A stretch of DNA of 64,000 nucleotides from Berberis thunbergii (Eukaryota; Streptophyta; Magnoliopsida; Ranunculales; Berberidaceae): assembly GCA_003290165.1 (NCBI GenBank), contig QNQO01001176.1, forward strand, positions 280,865 to 344,864. Reading direction: 5' to 3'. Below, one piece after another: positions 22,182 through 33,304 of the stretch. The translations under genes and the position numbers were made by a program. The notes beneath the pieces are model-generated. The model ran no database searches and had not been told where the DNA came from. It worked only from the letters and a program-made list of their open reading frames with translations. Within the stretch, counting starts at the first letter, position 1; the number at the start of each line of letters is the position of its first letter.

Positions 22182-22808
22182 ATTTGTCCAACACCTAGGT
22201 CTTCGTGATGAAGAGGTTAGTATTTGAACGTTGTCGCTCATTGCTGCCAGTTTTAAACACTTTTAAACTGTGTTCTTGAGCATAGAAAGAATGAAAGAGA
22301 TATTTTATGACCTATAGAAGTTAAAACCTTTATACTAATGGTATGTCCTTGATTCTTCCAGACCAGTAAATAAGAGATCCTGTGGCTGATTCTACATACA
22401 AAGATATTTGGATGGCAACGGCAAAGGTAAGGAAATAAGTGATTGTGTTAGAATATTTGGATATGCTATTAACATCAAATTCTTTTTCTTTCTTGCTTTG
22501 TGATTCGTTACCAAGTTATACTTTATATGTTCTATGATGTAGACTAATACCATGATTTATCAAGATGTCTTCGCGTGCATTCCCAATGATCTTATACACT
22601 CAAGGTACCGTTCGGTTACATTTGATTGGTTCTGCAGTTCAAGTTATGTTTTGTTACATCATTTGGTTACTTAAATAATGTTAATCATATGCAGGTCAGC
22701 GACCAGACAAAGCATGACATACTGGAAGGATAGAATAGGCCATACGACGATTGATTGAGGGATAGCACCAGAGAAGCTAGAATCTTATCAGAATGGAGAC
22801 ATTAAAAT
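22182..22808 (+). pseudogene. Phospholipase D zeta-like gene, last exons (left part), degenerate
   Basis: Phospholipase D zeta hydrolyses phosphatidylcholine to phosphatidic acid; only C-terminal exons remain. Pieces are HLGLRDEE ending at a GT near 22215, and DPVADSTYKDIWMATAK ending at 22426 before GTAAGG. The exon 22543-22604 gives TNTMIYQDVFACIPNDLIHS. The exon from 22695 gives SATRQSMTYWKDRIGHTTID, then GIAPEKLESYQNGDIK up to 22808. Splice sites of the last three exons are canonical. A TGA interrupts after TTID (22754-22756 region) and the exon near 22372 shows a stop as well. The last exon continues at 29564 after element G. Confidence 0.85.
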
Positions 22809-25597
22809 TGTCACGCCCCGATTTTCGAAGGAAACGAAAATCCCAAAATCCACTTAGGATTATTCGTTTCCCCCAAAACTCGGACGTGAGAATTCAATAA
22901 TAACAGAAACAAATAGCAGCATGAACTAAACATCTTAAACAAATAAAAGCTAACCCGGAGAAGACTGGCATTGCTAGCTCACTAGCGGAACTCCAGTAAC
23001 GCAACTCAAAATCTCTAAACCTGAAAGGCTAATTGGCTACATTCCAAAAGGAATGTACCCAAGAAGCAAAAGCTCACTCGGGTCAGCAATAAAGCTGGTG
23101 TGAGAAATCTTTATCCCAAAATCAATCAATCCGCACATGACAACATTAAAATAAACCAAACAATAAATAACCACACCATCAGGTATTTCCTCCATGAGGC
23201 AATGATGTTATCATCCTAATAAATAAATATGCATTATTTATTACTAATAAATACAATTTATGAGTTATCAATCTTCATAAATGCAACAACAATACAATTC
23301 ATAATCATATTAGACTATTATTGAAATATTAAACAAACACATTTTTCTACCTTTAGGAAGACAGGTAGTTCTCATTCAATGGTCGAATGAGCATTTAGTT
23401 TCTTCCTTTAAGGTAATCACGCACATACACAAAAAGAAATCTCGCTACTTTTCCACAATCGCACCATCCTCCTTGTGCCGAACACACCTCACCCAAGTGT
23501 GCCTCCCTTGCCTTCGAAACCACTCCGAGCGTACATGTTCCAAGTGGGGTGCCACCTCGAGGAACATGTCATCTCACCCGAAGTTCGATCCATGGCAAAC
23601 ATTCTTCCTAAATCTACACGTACAACGAACACACATGGAACGGTGCACCGAACACACCTCACCCAAGTGTGCCCCCCTTGCCATCGAAACCATTCGGTGC
23701 GTACATGTTCCAAGTGGGGTGCCACCTCGAGGAACATGTCATCTCACCCGAAGGTCGATCACTGGCAAGTACACTGATATGCAAGCAAGTCTGCATACCC
23801 AATAATATCATAAGTATACAAGCAAGTCAGTATACAAAAATTTCTTTTCTTTTCACATTTTTTTTTCTTCGGAGTTGTGGAAAAGAGCATAAAAACAGAA
23901 ACTCAAAACTCTTTTATGGTGACGCTTTGTCAACCATAAGTAAACCAACCACAGTATCCACCATTCTTTCGGGGAACAAGTAATATTTGACACATTGTCA
24001 ATTCACACATCTCATCTCTTTGCATCATATGAAAAACAATATGCACACCAATTCGCATAACAATACAAATACTAAAGCTAAAACAAGTGCTCAGTTAAAT
24101 TCCATCCAATATCTAATATTTATTTAATAAAATATAAATTGGCTGGAATGCGAGTGCAACCCATAGAATCATGTAGTGAAAGGATCTACTTATATCAAAT
24201 TATGTTCACTAGTTATTCATGCATATATAATATGCTAGATTATAGTATAACACAGAACCATGTAATGAGCAGCAAAATTCAACATGTATGATCACCAGTC
24301 CACAAAAGCTTACTTTAAAAAAAATGGTTATTCTAAACTTGTCTTGAGTTGAATTGCAAACCAACTAGTGATTTAAACCAATAAACTTAAGCTTAATCCC
24401 CTGATCCAATCTAAATGATGAGGGGTTCATCATGTATATCTTAACAGATGTAACTAAACCCAAAAATGACTATCTGTTTGCCCCTTTTGATTGTACATAT
24501 AGGCTACTAAATAATCAGTCAAACTTATATATTCACAACCAATTTCATAACTCTCAAAACCCCAAATTATTTCATCAACACTCACCACCACACCATCCTA
24601 ATGTGACATCCCACAGACTCAATGCTTATATCTCAAATACTGAAAAAGTAAGTAAAGCTACAAGCACAAATGCAAATTCTGTCCTAGAGTTGTTACACAT
24701 CCAAGCAATAAGTGCTAAAGACAGAAATAATACATTATTTAAACATCATAAACAAATACCAAAAACACATAACCAATTACCAAATAAACAAACAATTGTT
24801 TGTGAATATTTCTTCACAAAGATCAAATTGAGGGAGACTACAAAAAAAAATATTGAAAGGGGTAAAAGAGAACTCACAGTAAAAGAGAAAGAATGAAGAA
24901 AAACTCACCTGACGAAATCACCAATCAAAGCCGTCCAAGACACTGGATTCCTCTGCATGTTCCCAAAAACTCCCCAAATAGCAACAACCATACACGTTTG
25001 CTTTTGCAAACAAAGACCAGCCGAAAACGTTTGGAGCAGCCCTAAACCAACCATAAAAGAAAACCACTCTGTTTTTGAAATGCACAGATATGTATCTGAT
25101 ATCTTATCAAAGCCAAAATCCCCAAATGCAACATCAAGAAAACTACTTCAGCCAATAAGAACTCTGCCTGAGAGGATCCAACAACAGTCCGCAAATAACA
25201 GCAATTATGCAAACTGCTGCCAGAAAACCAATGCTTTGTTCTAAAAGAACAGAGTGTAAACCTCCTCTGCCCCATTGCAATGACGAAGAACACAAACAAC
25301 ATAGTACTTTGGAACAAGGCATTGACAGGGACAGATACCCCTTCATGCCACAAGCTGAAGCAGTCCAAAACTGAACCTCTAGAATGCCTAGTTTCTGAGC
25401 AGCTTGCACTGCCAAGCTCATAACCCCATCAGAAATGATACACCTGACCTTTGGCACATCTGATGAAGAATTAAGCTTATTAACAAGATCAATCAACGGG
25501 CTGCACAAGTTTTACGCGTTGAGTAGCACAAACGAGGGACATCTTGAGTAGCATCTTTGTCTGAAGGTGGTAATCCATCAGGTATAGTTTCAAAACG
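22809..25597 (-). repeat. Element G left long repeat (probable 3' LTR)
   Basis: Starts TGTCACGCCCCGATTTTCG on the plus strand. Aligns collinearly with 26771-29563 with scattered substitutions and small indels. It contains the dimeric repeat at 23478-23770 and the UGT85 fragment at 25330-25597. Confidence 0.8.
23478..23770 (+). repeat. Imperfect dimer inside the element G repeat
   Basis: About 125 bp (CGAACACACCTCACCCAAGTG to CACCCGAAG.TCGATC) occurs twice, at 23478-23594 and 23647-23762, separated by a short spacer. The second long repeat carries the same dimer at about 27443-27725. Open frames over it are GC-rich shadows. Confidence 0.75.
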
Positions 25598-25612
25598 AAA
25601 ATCATCAAGACC
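25330..25612 (-). pseudogene. Captured UGT85-type glucosyltransferase fragment (left copy)
   Basis: On the minus strand the sequence gives [20 protein letters not shown] and [13 protein letters not shown]. After a one-base frameshift near 25500 it gives LVNKLNSSSDVPKVRCIISD and AVQAAQKLGILEVQFWTASA. This is the N-terminal acceptor-domain region of plant UGT85 proteins, which transfer glucose from UDP-glucose to small molecules. Only about 90 residues remain. The frame then runs into non-matching sequence. The same frameshift is present in the right copy, so it predates or accompanied the duplication. Confidence 0.8.
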
Positions 25613-25858
25613 CTTCTGCTTGCCTCCTTGCAATTCTTGCCTCCAACTCCAAAAGCCTTTGTCTGGCAGCCTCTTTCCGCCTCTCTTCCTCCAATTGAAC
25701 CCTCTGTTTCTCCTTCTCTCTGGCAACCTTTAGCCCTTCAGCCCGTCTGACAGCCTCCAAGACCTCCTGCTCAGTTCTCCAAGCAGCCTCTCGTGCCTCT
25801 TCTTCTATTCGTCTTCGCCTTGCTTCCGCTTCCCTTGCTTTCTCTTGTTGCTAGCCAT
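25613..25858 (-). pseudogene. Captured coiled-coil fragment, resembles eIF3a C-terminal region
   Basis: Reading leftward, one frame gives a highly charged helix: EAEARRRRIEEEAREAAWRT, then [20 protein letters not shown], then [20 protein letters not shown]. This type of Arg/Glu repeat fits the C-terminal helices of plant eIF3 subunit a, but charged coiled coils are easily confused. It joins the UGT85 fragment in opposite reading context and lies in the element G interior next to the left repeat. Confidence 0.45.
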
Positions 25859-26106
25859 CGAAGAAGAAAAGAGAATGAAGGAGAAAAAAAAAAGGGAAGA
25901 AATAGGGTTACTCTTTATAAGGTGGGTGGCTATTCGCCCCCACCGAACTTTCGAATACACCCATCCTCTATCACAAAATAAAACCCTAATCATTAGTTAA
26001 ATAAAAGCCCAAAATCGAGCCAAAATACAATTTAGTAGCAACCCATCAACATTAGGATTTACAAAAGAAATTTTTATTTTTATTTTTATTTAATTAGGCG
26101 GGTATT

Positions 26107-26515
26107 ACAATATATACAACTCAAAAGAATCTCGTCCCGAGATTCGGTAGAGGAAGGTAAGTAGAAAATTAATTCTTAAATAAAAAAACTACACATCACA
26201 TGGACAAACAAATATCTTATACGTATGCCCATAACTTAATGAAGACAATCACACAAAAATATAAATATTTTCAGTAAGTAGAAAAATTACGGGGTGCTAC
26301 AGTATATACAACTCAAAAGAATCTCGTCCCGAGATTCGGTAGAGGAAAGAAAGTTAAGCGAATTTCAAAAAATGCAACTTGTCAAACGAAAGAAGATTTT
26401 AAAATAAAAATTTTCAATTGAATTTTAGTTGCATAAATTTTTTTGTCATTGAAAAAGTAGTTGTGTTACAATATATACAACTCAAAAGAATCTCGTCCCG
26501 AGATTTGTGAAAAGG
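26107..26515 (+). repeat. Three dispersed copies of a 45-bp block with a palindrome
   Basis: Blocks at about 26107, 26299 and 26465 share ATATATACAACTCAAAAGAA followed by TCTCGTCCCGAGATT. The inner part AATCTCG-TCC-CGAGATT is a perfect inverted repeat. A degenerate fourth copy is at 26598. On the minus strand the palindrome resembles the CGGGACGAGATTC stretch that follows pol in many plant gypsy elements, so this is likely leftover element sequence. Confidence 0.65.
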
Positions 26516-26755
26516 GTTAACTAAAGATTCAAGATAACAAACCGGTACAAGAAAACGACACGGAATAATGTCATCCACTATTGACATTAAAAATAAGTCG
26601 CAGAAATCTCATCCTGAGATTCACGAAGAAAAAGAAACAACAATAAAAGTTCAAGGTTCACCCTTGTCACTTTTCTCTCTAGACATTCACACTACTCTCC
26701 CATATCCACATTCCGAGGATCACCTAGACTCTACCCCAGCCCAGGCTAACCAAAT

Positions 26756-26767
26756 GCTCTGATACCA
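26756..26767 (-). other. Element G primer-binding site (tRNA-Met)
   Basis: The minus strand reads TGGTATCAGAGC three bases after the long-repeat end CGTGACA. It is complementary to initiator tRNA-Met, and it sets the element orientation. Confidence 0.8.
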
Positions 26768-26770
26768 AAC

Positions 26771-29563
26771 TGTCACGCCCCGATTTTCGAAGGAAACGAA
26801 AATCCCAAAATCCACTTAGGATTATCCGTTTCCCCCAAAACTCGGGACGTGAGAATTCAATAATAACATAAACAAATAGCAGCATGAACTAAACATCTGA
26901 AACAAATAAAAGCTAACCCGGAGAAGACTGACATTGCTAGCTCACTAGTGGAACTCCAGTAACGCAGCTCAAAATCTCTAAACCTGAAAGGCTAATCGGC
27001 TACATTCCAAAAGGAATGTACCCAAGAAGCAAAAGCTCACTCGGGTCAGCAATAAAGCTGGTGTGAGAAATCTTTATCCCAAAATCAATCAATCCGCACA
27101 TGACAACATTAAAATAAACCAAACAATAAATAACCACACCATCAGGTAGTTCCTCCATGAGACAATGGTGTTATCATCCTAATAAATAAATATGCATTAT
27201 TTATTACTAATAAATAAAATTTATGAGTTATCAATCTTCATAAATGCAACAACAATACAATTCATAATCATATTAGACTATTATTGAAATATTAAACAAA
27301 CACATTTTTCTACCTTTAGGAAGACATGTAGTTCTCATTCAATGGTCGAATGAGCATTTAGTTTCTTCCTTTAAGGTAATCACGCACATACACAAAAAGA
27401 AATCTCGCTACTTTTCCACAATCACATCATCCTCCTTGTGTCGAACACACCTCACCCAAGTGTGCCTCCTTTGCCTTCGAAACCACTCGGAGCGTACATG
27501 TTCCAAGTGGGGTGCCACCTCGAGGAACATGTCATCTCACCCGAAGTTCGATCCATGGCAAGCATTCTTCCTAAATCTACACGTACAACCGAACACACAT
27601 GGAACGGTGCACCGAACACACCTCACCCAAGTGTGCCCCCTTGCCATCGAAACCATTCGGTGCGTACATGTTCCAAGTGGGGTGCCACCTCGAGGAACAT
27701 GTCATCTCACCCGAAGGTCGATCACTGACAAGTACACTGATATGCAAGCAAGTCTGCATACCCAATAATATCATAAGTATACAAGCAAGTCTGTATACAA
27801 AAATTTCTTTTCTTTTCACATTTTTTTTTCTTCGGAGTTGTGGAAAAGAGCATAAAAACAGAAACTCAAAACTCTTTTATGGTGACGCTTTGTCAACCAT
27901 AAGTAAACCAACCACAGTATCCACCATTCTTTCGGGGAACAAGTAATATTTGACACATTGTCAATTCACACATCTCATCTCTTTGCATCATATGAAAAAC
28001 AATATGCACACCAATTCGCATAACAATACAAATACTAAAGCTAAAACAAGTGCTCAGTTAAATTCCATCCAATATCTAATATTTATTTAATAAAATATAA
28101 ATTGGCTGGAATGCGAGTGCAACCCATAGAATCATGTAGTGAAAGGATCTACTTATATCAAATTATGTTCACTAGTTATTCATGCATATATAATATGCTA
28201 GATTATAGTATAACACAGAACCATGTAATGAGCAGCAAAATTCAACATGTATGATCACCAGTCCACAAAAGCTTACTTTAAAAAAAATGGTTATTCTAAA
28301 CTTGTCTTGAGTTGAATTGCAAACCAACTAGTGGTTTAAACCAATAAACTTAAGCTTAATCCCCTTATCCAATCTAAATGATGAGGGGTTCATCATGTAT
28401 AACTTAACAGATGTAACTAAACCCAAAAATGACTATCTGTTTGCCCCTTTTGATTGTACATATAGGCTACTAAATAAACAGTCAAACTTATATATTCACA
28501 ACCAATTTCATAACTCTCAAAACCCCAAATTATTTCATCAACACTCACCACCACACCATCCTAATGTGACATCCCACAGACTCAATGCTTATATCTCAAA
28601 TACTGAAAAAGTAAGTAAAGCTACAAGCACAAATGCAAATTCTGTCCTAGAGTTGTTACACATCCAAGCAATATAAGTGCTAAAGACAGAAATAATACAT
28701 TACTTAAACATCATAAACAAATACCAAAAACACATAACCAATTACCAAATAAACAAACAATTGTTTGTGAATATTTCTTCACAAAGATCAAATTGAGGGA
28801 GACTACAAAAAAAAATATTGAAAGGGGTAAAAGAGAACTCACAGTAAAAGAGAAAGAATGAAGAAAAACTCACCTGACGAAATCACCAATCAAAGCCGTC
28901 CAAGACACTGGATTCCTCTGCATGTTCCCAAAAACTCCCCAAATAGCAACAACCATACACGTTTGCTTTTGCAAACAAAGACCAGCCGAAAACGTTTGGA
29001 GCAGCCCTAAACCAACCATAAAAGAAAACCACTCTGTTTTTGAAATGCACAGATATGTATCTGATATCTTATCAAAGCCAAAATCCCCAAATGCAACATC
29101 AAGAAAACTACTTCAGCCAATAAGAACTCTGCCTGAGAGGATCCAACAACAGTCCGCAAATAACAGCAATTATGCAAACTGCTGCCAGAAAACCAATGCT
29201 TTGTTCTAAAAAGAACAGAGTGTAAACCTCCTCTGCCCCATTGCAATGACGAAGAACACAAACAACATAGTACTTTGGAACAAGGCATTGACAGGGACAG
29301 ATACCCCTTCATGCCACAAGCTGAAGCAGTCCAAAACTGAACCTCTAGAATGCCTAGTTTCTGAGCAGCTTGCACTGCCAAGCTCATAACCCCATCAGAA
29401 ATGATACACCTGACCTTTGGCACATCTGATGAAGAATTAAGCTTATTAACAAGATCAATCAACGGGCTGCACAAGTTTTACGCGTTGAGTAGCACAAACG
29501 AGGGACATCTTGAGTAGCATCTTTGTCTGAAGGTGGTAATCCATCAGGTATAGTTTCAAAACG
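26771..29563 (-). repeat. Element G right long repeat (probable 5' LTR)
   Basis: Collinear with 22809-25597. It begins TGTCACGCCCCG next to the primer site and ends at the phospholipase D exon junction. Confidence 0.8.
29295..29563 (-). pseudogene. Captured UGT85-type glucosyltransferase fragment (right copy)
   Basis: Same UGT85 region and the same frameshift as at 25330-25612. The match ends at FRFETIP, precisely at the junction with phospholipase D exon sequence, while the left copy continues a few codons further. Confidence 0.8.
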
Positions 29564-29704
29564 AAAACCATGGATCCCACGGATAGATTAGAGTCTGTCA
29601 GGGGTCATCTTGTTTCATTTCCGTTAGATTTCATGTGCCAAGAAGATTTAAGACCAGTGTTTAATGAGAGTGAATACTATGCGTCACCTCAAGTCTTTCA
29701 TTGA
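29564..29704 (+). pseudogene. Phospholipase D zeta-like gene, end of last exon (right part)
   Basis: The frame reads [20 protein letters not shown], then FMCQEDLRPVFNESEYYASP, then QVFH and a TGA at 29702-29704, the conserved C-terminus of plant phospholipase D zeta. It continues in frame from 22808 when element G and the duplicated bases are ignored. The 3' untranslated sequence would follow from 29705. Confidence 0.88.
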
Positions 29705-29829
29705 GTATGCCAATTTGGTGTAGTGAAAGACTCCGTGAAACAAAATGGATACCCTTGGTTCACATCCACTTACCCAAAGAGGAGAGATTATTATGCTCTT
29801 CATTCTAACATCTGCTCATAGATAGACCC

Positions 29830-30005
29830 CTGAATGAATTTAGTGACATTGAATTCATCGAGGGAAGCTTTCCAAATATGCTAAGCCCTCCTAACATGCT
29901 TAGCAAAGGAGCAGTTGATCAAGATGTGGTCAGCTTCTTCTTGATTCCTGCACAAGACACAGTAGTTGAGGATGCTCAGGCAGTCAGGCTGAATTAATAT
30001 AGAAC
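29830..30005 (-). pseudogene. LINE zf-RVT fragment
   Basis: Minus-strand frame: YCVLCRNQEEADHILINCSF followed by AKHVRRA, a stop, then HIWKASLDEF. This is the Cys-X2-Cys...His...Cys region that follows reverse transcriptase in plant LINEs. No flanking LINE sequence is recognised. Confidence 0.7.
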
Positions 30006-31309
30006 CTTTCTTATTGTCGAGGAAACCAGTGAGTGGGAGGGGTTTTACCACTCATCCCCCTCGAAATTGGCGTTGCTGCGCATCTCGAGGATGCAAGTGC
30101 ACATCTCGAGGGGATGAGCGGTCACACCCTCCCCCTCGCCCCTTTCCTCGTCATTTAGAATTTCTGATTAATATAACAGCGAAAAACTAATAAACATAAT
30201 AATCGAACAGTTGTAAATGATTTGAACAGAAGGTGGGGACATAGGGACATGGAGTGGGCTTCAAACTAAGAGATACTGATGGCACACATGTCGAAGGGGA
30301 TGGAGGGTTGCACCCTCCTCCTTCGCCTGTTTCCTCGTCATTAAGAAAAAAACGTTAGTTCTAATTTCTAAAGGGAAAGATGTGGGTTCAAACTTAAATA
30401 CCAGAGGAAAAAAGGGTTCAAGAATGCAGGGTGCACAAGTAGCATAGGTGTGAACAAAGCAAACGTGCAATTGATTGAGAAACTGTTTTTCTTGTAGCAA
30501 TCCTTGGCAAGAGGCGTTGTGATCAAGTTGCTGATTGGTCGAGCTCTTGCTGGAAAATGGAGCGCTCTGTTGAGGTGGACTGATGAAATTACATTTTTAA
30601 TAGTTTTGCTCTCCAAAGGTTACAAATGGTTTTTTTTTCAGTGTCGTAATGCGTCTTGCTGATTGATTTTCAGAACATTTATGCCTCCCTGATCATCTAA
30701 TATTAATCTCAATATATAGGTGACAATCACATACTAGTGCGTTTGAGTTGTGTGTAAGGATAAAAAACCATATGCACTACTCCCTTTGAGTTTAAGGATC
30801 AAAAACCATATGCACTACTCCAATACCGTTTGTCTGTTCGTTCCACTGTAGCAAGCAATTTCTTAAAATGCTGATGCGATCTAGTTGAGAGTTAGAATGA
30901 TGCTTACATTTCCTAGTTGATAGGTAGCTTGTCATAAACTGATCACCAGACGTGTCGGGTAATGACATAACTAGCTCACCCAATTTTAGGACATTAGTTT
31001 TTCGGTTTACAGACAGGCTACTAAGTTTGTTTTTCTACTCCAGAGTTGTCCAGATTATATACCCACACTTTTCTCCTTTCTCATGGTCTACTTTTTTCCA
31101 TCAATTTCCTTTCTAACTTCTCTACTTACCTGCCTCGTAAAATATATCGTCTATTTTTAGGGAGGTGGTCTGGATTATTTATAGAGCGAGACAGCCTGCA
31201 CGTGGAAGAAACTGAATTAATCAATCAAGGTGTACCTTCATCAATTATTCCTTCTCATCACTTGATGTTGGTTGGTTTGTTTGGTTCAGAAGCTTAATCA
31301 AGAATCACA
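30006..31309. other. Non-coding stretch upstream of the CHX pseudogene, with small repeats
   Basis: No gene is recognised. A 60-bp motif occurs twice, imperfectly (about 30100-30170 and 30284-30345: CACATCTCGAGGGGATG, then CACCCTCC...CTCG, TTTCCTCGTCATT). A 28-bp stretch, AAGGATNAAAAACCATATGC plus ACTACTCC, is duplicated near 30755-30822. Promoter elements for the CHX gene cannot be identified with confidence. Confidence 0.4.
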
Positions 31310-32960
31310 ATGGCGGTGGGGGCAGCAGCAGCAGCTGGGACTAACAACGCATCATCATGCCCAAAACCGATGAAGGCTACATCTAATGGAGCATTCCAAC
31401 ATGAGAATCCACTGGATTATGCTCTTCCTCTCCTTATCTTACAGATATGTTTGGTTGTGATTTTCACCAGGGGTCTTGCTCTTCTACTTAAGCCTCTTAG
31501 GCAGCCTAGAGTCATCGCGGAAGTCATTGTAAGTCTCCCCTTCTCTCTCTCTCTTTCAGAACCAGGAGGTATATTTATACATGGAATGCTTTGTCTTCAA
31601 TTGTCTAATTAAATAATTTGTGATCCTCTCCTCGCTAACAGTCTAGTCCAGTTTCCTGAAGAAGAGCATGAGCCAGACCACTCCAGTGATGATGATGTGT
31701 TTACAGAACCGGCTGCAAAGACGTTCTCTAACACTCACGGTTTTCTAACACTCACATGCACCAAAGATTTTCGACTCTATCCCTGGAGATCTAATAGAAC
31801 TAAGAAAGCAAACAAAAGGTACAAAGGCTGAGTTGGTTTAGTTTAGGTTTGTTTTGGTGAATCCTCTCTTGTGAGAGTTTGTTTCAGTATTTGCTTTTAC
31901 TTTTGTTTCATTTGTATAAAGGTTTTGGGGTCCTTAAAACCCAGCTCAATTTCCAAAAAAAAAAAAAACAGTCTAGAACAATTTGATACAAAATCATTAT
32001 CATTTCCTCTTTGAGTTTGATACATATATAAATCAGACTGATCATACATGCATTTTCATCTATGTATATTATAGGACACAATTTTCAACTGAAATTTCCT
32101 CTCCCTGCATCAATAAAAGCAATCCATCAATGTTCTTTTTTTATCTTCACACCCCTGCCCCTGGCCATTAAAAGCATGAATTAGAGATTGCGAATACCAC
32201 ACTGAGGTAGCTTTTAGAAACAAACAAACAAACCGAAAAAGCAAAAAAAGAAAAGAAAAAGTAAAGTTTGAATTGAACTCCACTAATTTCACAGCAATGA
32301 AAGCTAATGTCAGGTCATTTCATGTGGAAATATAGGGACCCATATCATGTCATTCCACCCACAAGCGTGCATATAGTTGAAACGGTGTTATATAATACTT
32401 GCTCAAACAAATTAACAAAATCAATTGCTAATCCTGTATGCGTATGTGTTTGTATACGAATGTACAGGGAGGAATACTGTTAGGGCCATCTGCAATAGAG
32501 GCCCTCGCCATTGCGGCAGCCGGTATCAGTTTCCCTTTTGTATTGGGAATTGGCACATCCTTTGCCCTTCGTGCCACAGTTGCTAAAGGAGGGGGAGCAA
32601 GGTCCATTCCTAGTGTTTATGGGCGTCTCTCTCTCCATCACCGCCTTCCCAGTACTTGCTCGCATTCTTGCAGAACTAAAACTCCTCACCACTGATGTTG
32701 GGCGTATGGCTATGTCTACTGCAGCAATCAATGATGTAGTTGCATGGATTCTCCTTGCACTCGCAATTGCACTTTCTGGCACCGGCGCATCCCCATTCAT
32801 AGCAATTTCGGTACTACTATGTCGAGCGGGATTCATAATTTTCGCTGCCTTTGTTATAAGACCAGCATTAGCATTCATGGCCCGCAGGTCCCTTGAAGGC
32901 GAACCAGTGAATGAAACCTTTATATGTGCCACGTTGGTGATCGTGCTCGCAGCTGGTTTT
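31310..32960 (+). pseudogene. CHX-type cation/H+ antiporter pseudogene (two exons, truncated)
   Basis: CHX proteins are plant CPA2-family monovalent cation/proton exchangers of endomembranes. Exon 1 (31310-31528) encodes the N-terminus with the first membrane span ([20 protein letters not shown]) and ends before GTAAGT. Exon 2 starts at 32468 after ACAG with GGILLGPSA. Exon 2 lacks about 45 residues between GGILLGPSA and ALAIAAAGISFPFVLGIGTS, has a frameshift near 32600, then continues (FLVFMGVSLSITAFPVLARI, MAMSTAAINDVVAWILLALA, GEPVNETFICATLVIVLAAG). It stops matching after FVTDTIGI at about 32985. The C-terminal half of the antiporter and its cytosolic tail are missing. Confidence 0.88.
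31647..31966 (+). mobile_element. 5'-truncated retroposon (probable LINE 3' end) in the CHX intron
   Basis: It is flanked by a direct repeat AACAGTCTAG (31637-31646 and 31967-31976) and ends in a run of 14 or more A residues. The body ends GGTTTTGGGGTCCTTAAAAC and CCAGCTCAATTTCC before the A run, the style of plant LINE 3' ends. No coding domain is readable in 320 bp, so a SINE-like origin is possible. Confidence 0.75.
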
Positions 32961-33304
32961 GTCACCGACACTATAGGGATATATAACTGTGGTTCTGTTG
33001 AGGTGGTTAAGGTGTTAATACAGGGAGTTGTTGAACTTTATATTTAGTTTTTATTTAGGTTTTGAAAAGCTGAAAATGTTTTGTGACTCGATGTAATACA
33101 GAGAGCTGATCTTTATTATTAATTTTATAGATTTTGTGACTCAATGTAATACATTATCTCATTAATTATATTACTTTGTCTCCATTCATGGAAATGTTTA
33201 AGTTTGGCACATTTAAATTTTTATTTTTTAGAAATAAAACTTATAAGATGTAATAAAAAGTCATTTGATAGCAAAAAAAAAAAAAATTGCTATGTAGACT
33301 CTAC

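Larger units (their letters stand above)
22809..29563 (-). mobile_element. Element G: non-autonomous LTR-like element carrying host-gene fragments
   Basis: Two direct repeats of about 2.79 kb (22809-25597 and 26771-29563) flank a 1.17-kb interior. On the minus strand the right repeat ends CGGGGCGTGACA and is followed by TGGTATCAGAGC, the tRNA-Met primer site. The left repeat is therefore the 3' LTR. The insertion splits one exon, with AAAAT (22804-22808) and AAAAC (29564-29568) as a likely 5-bp duplication. No gag or pol is present. The end at 29563 does not read TG on the minus strand and no polypurine tract is evident beside 25597. A tandem duplication or truncated copy is thus an alternative to a standard LTR pair. 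Confidence 0.75.

Noticed and set aside
23473..23983. Overlapping open frames with HTSPKCA / MFQVGCHLEEHVISPE-type sequence, repeated at 27436-27946
   Set aside because: They are produced by the GC-rich dimer repeat in element G, occur in several frames at once and have no family resemblance.
30368..30616. Minus-strand frame of 82 codons
   Set aside because: No family resemblance, no splice or promoter context, and it overlaps non-coding repeats.
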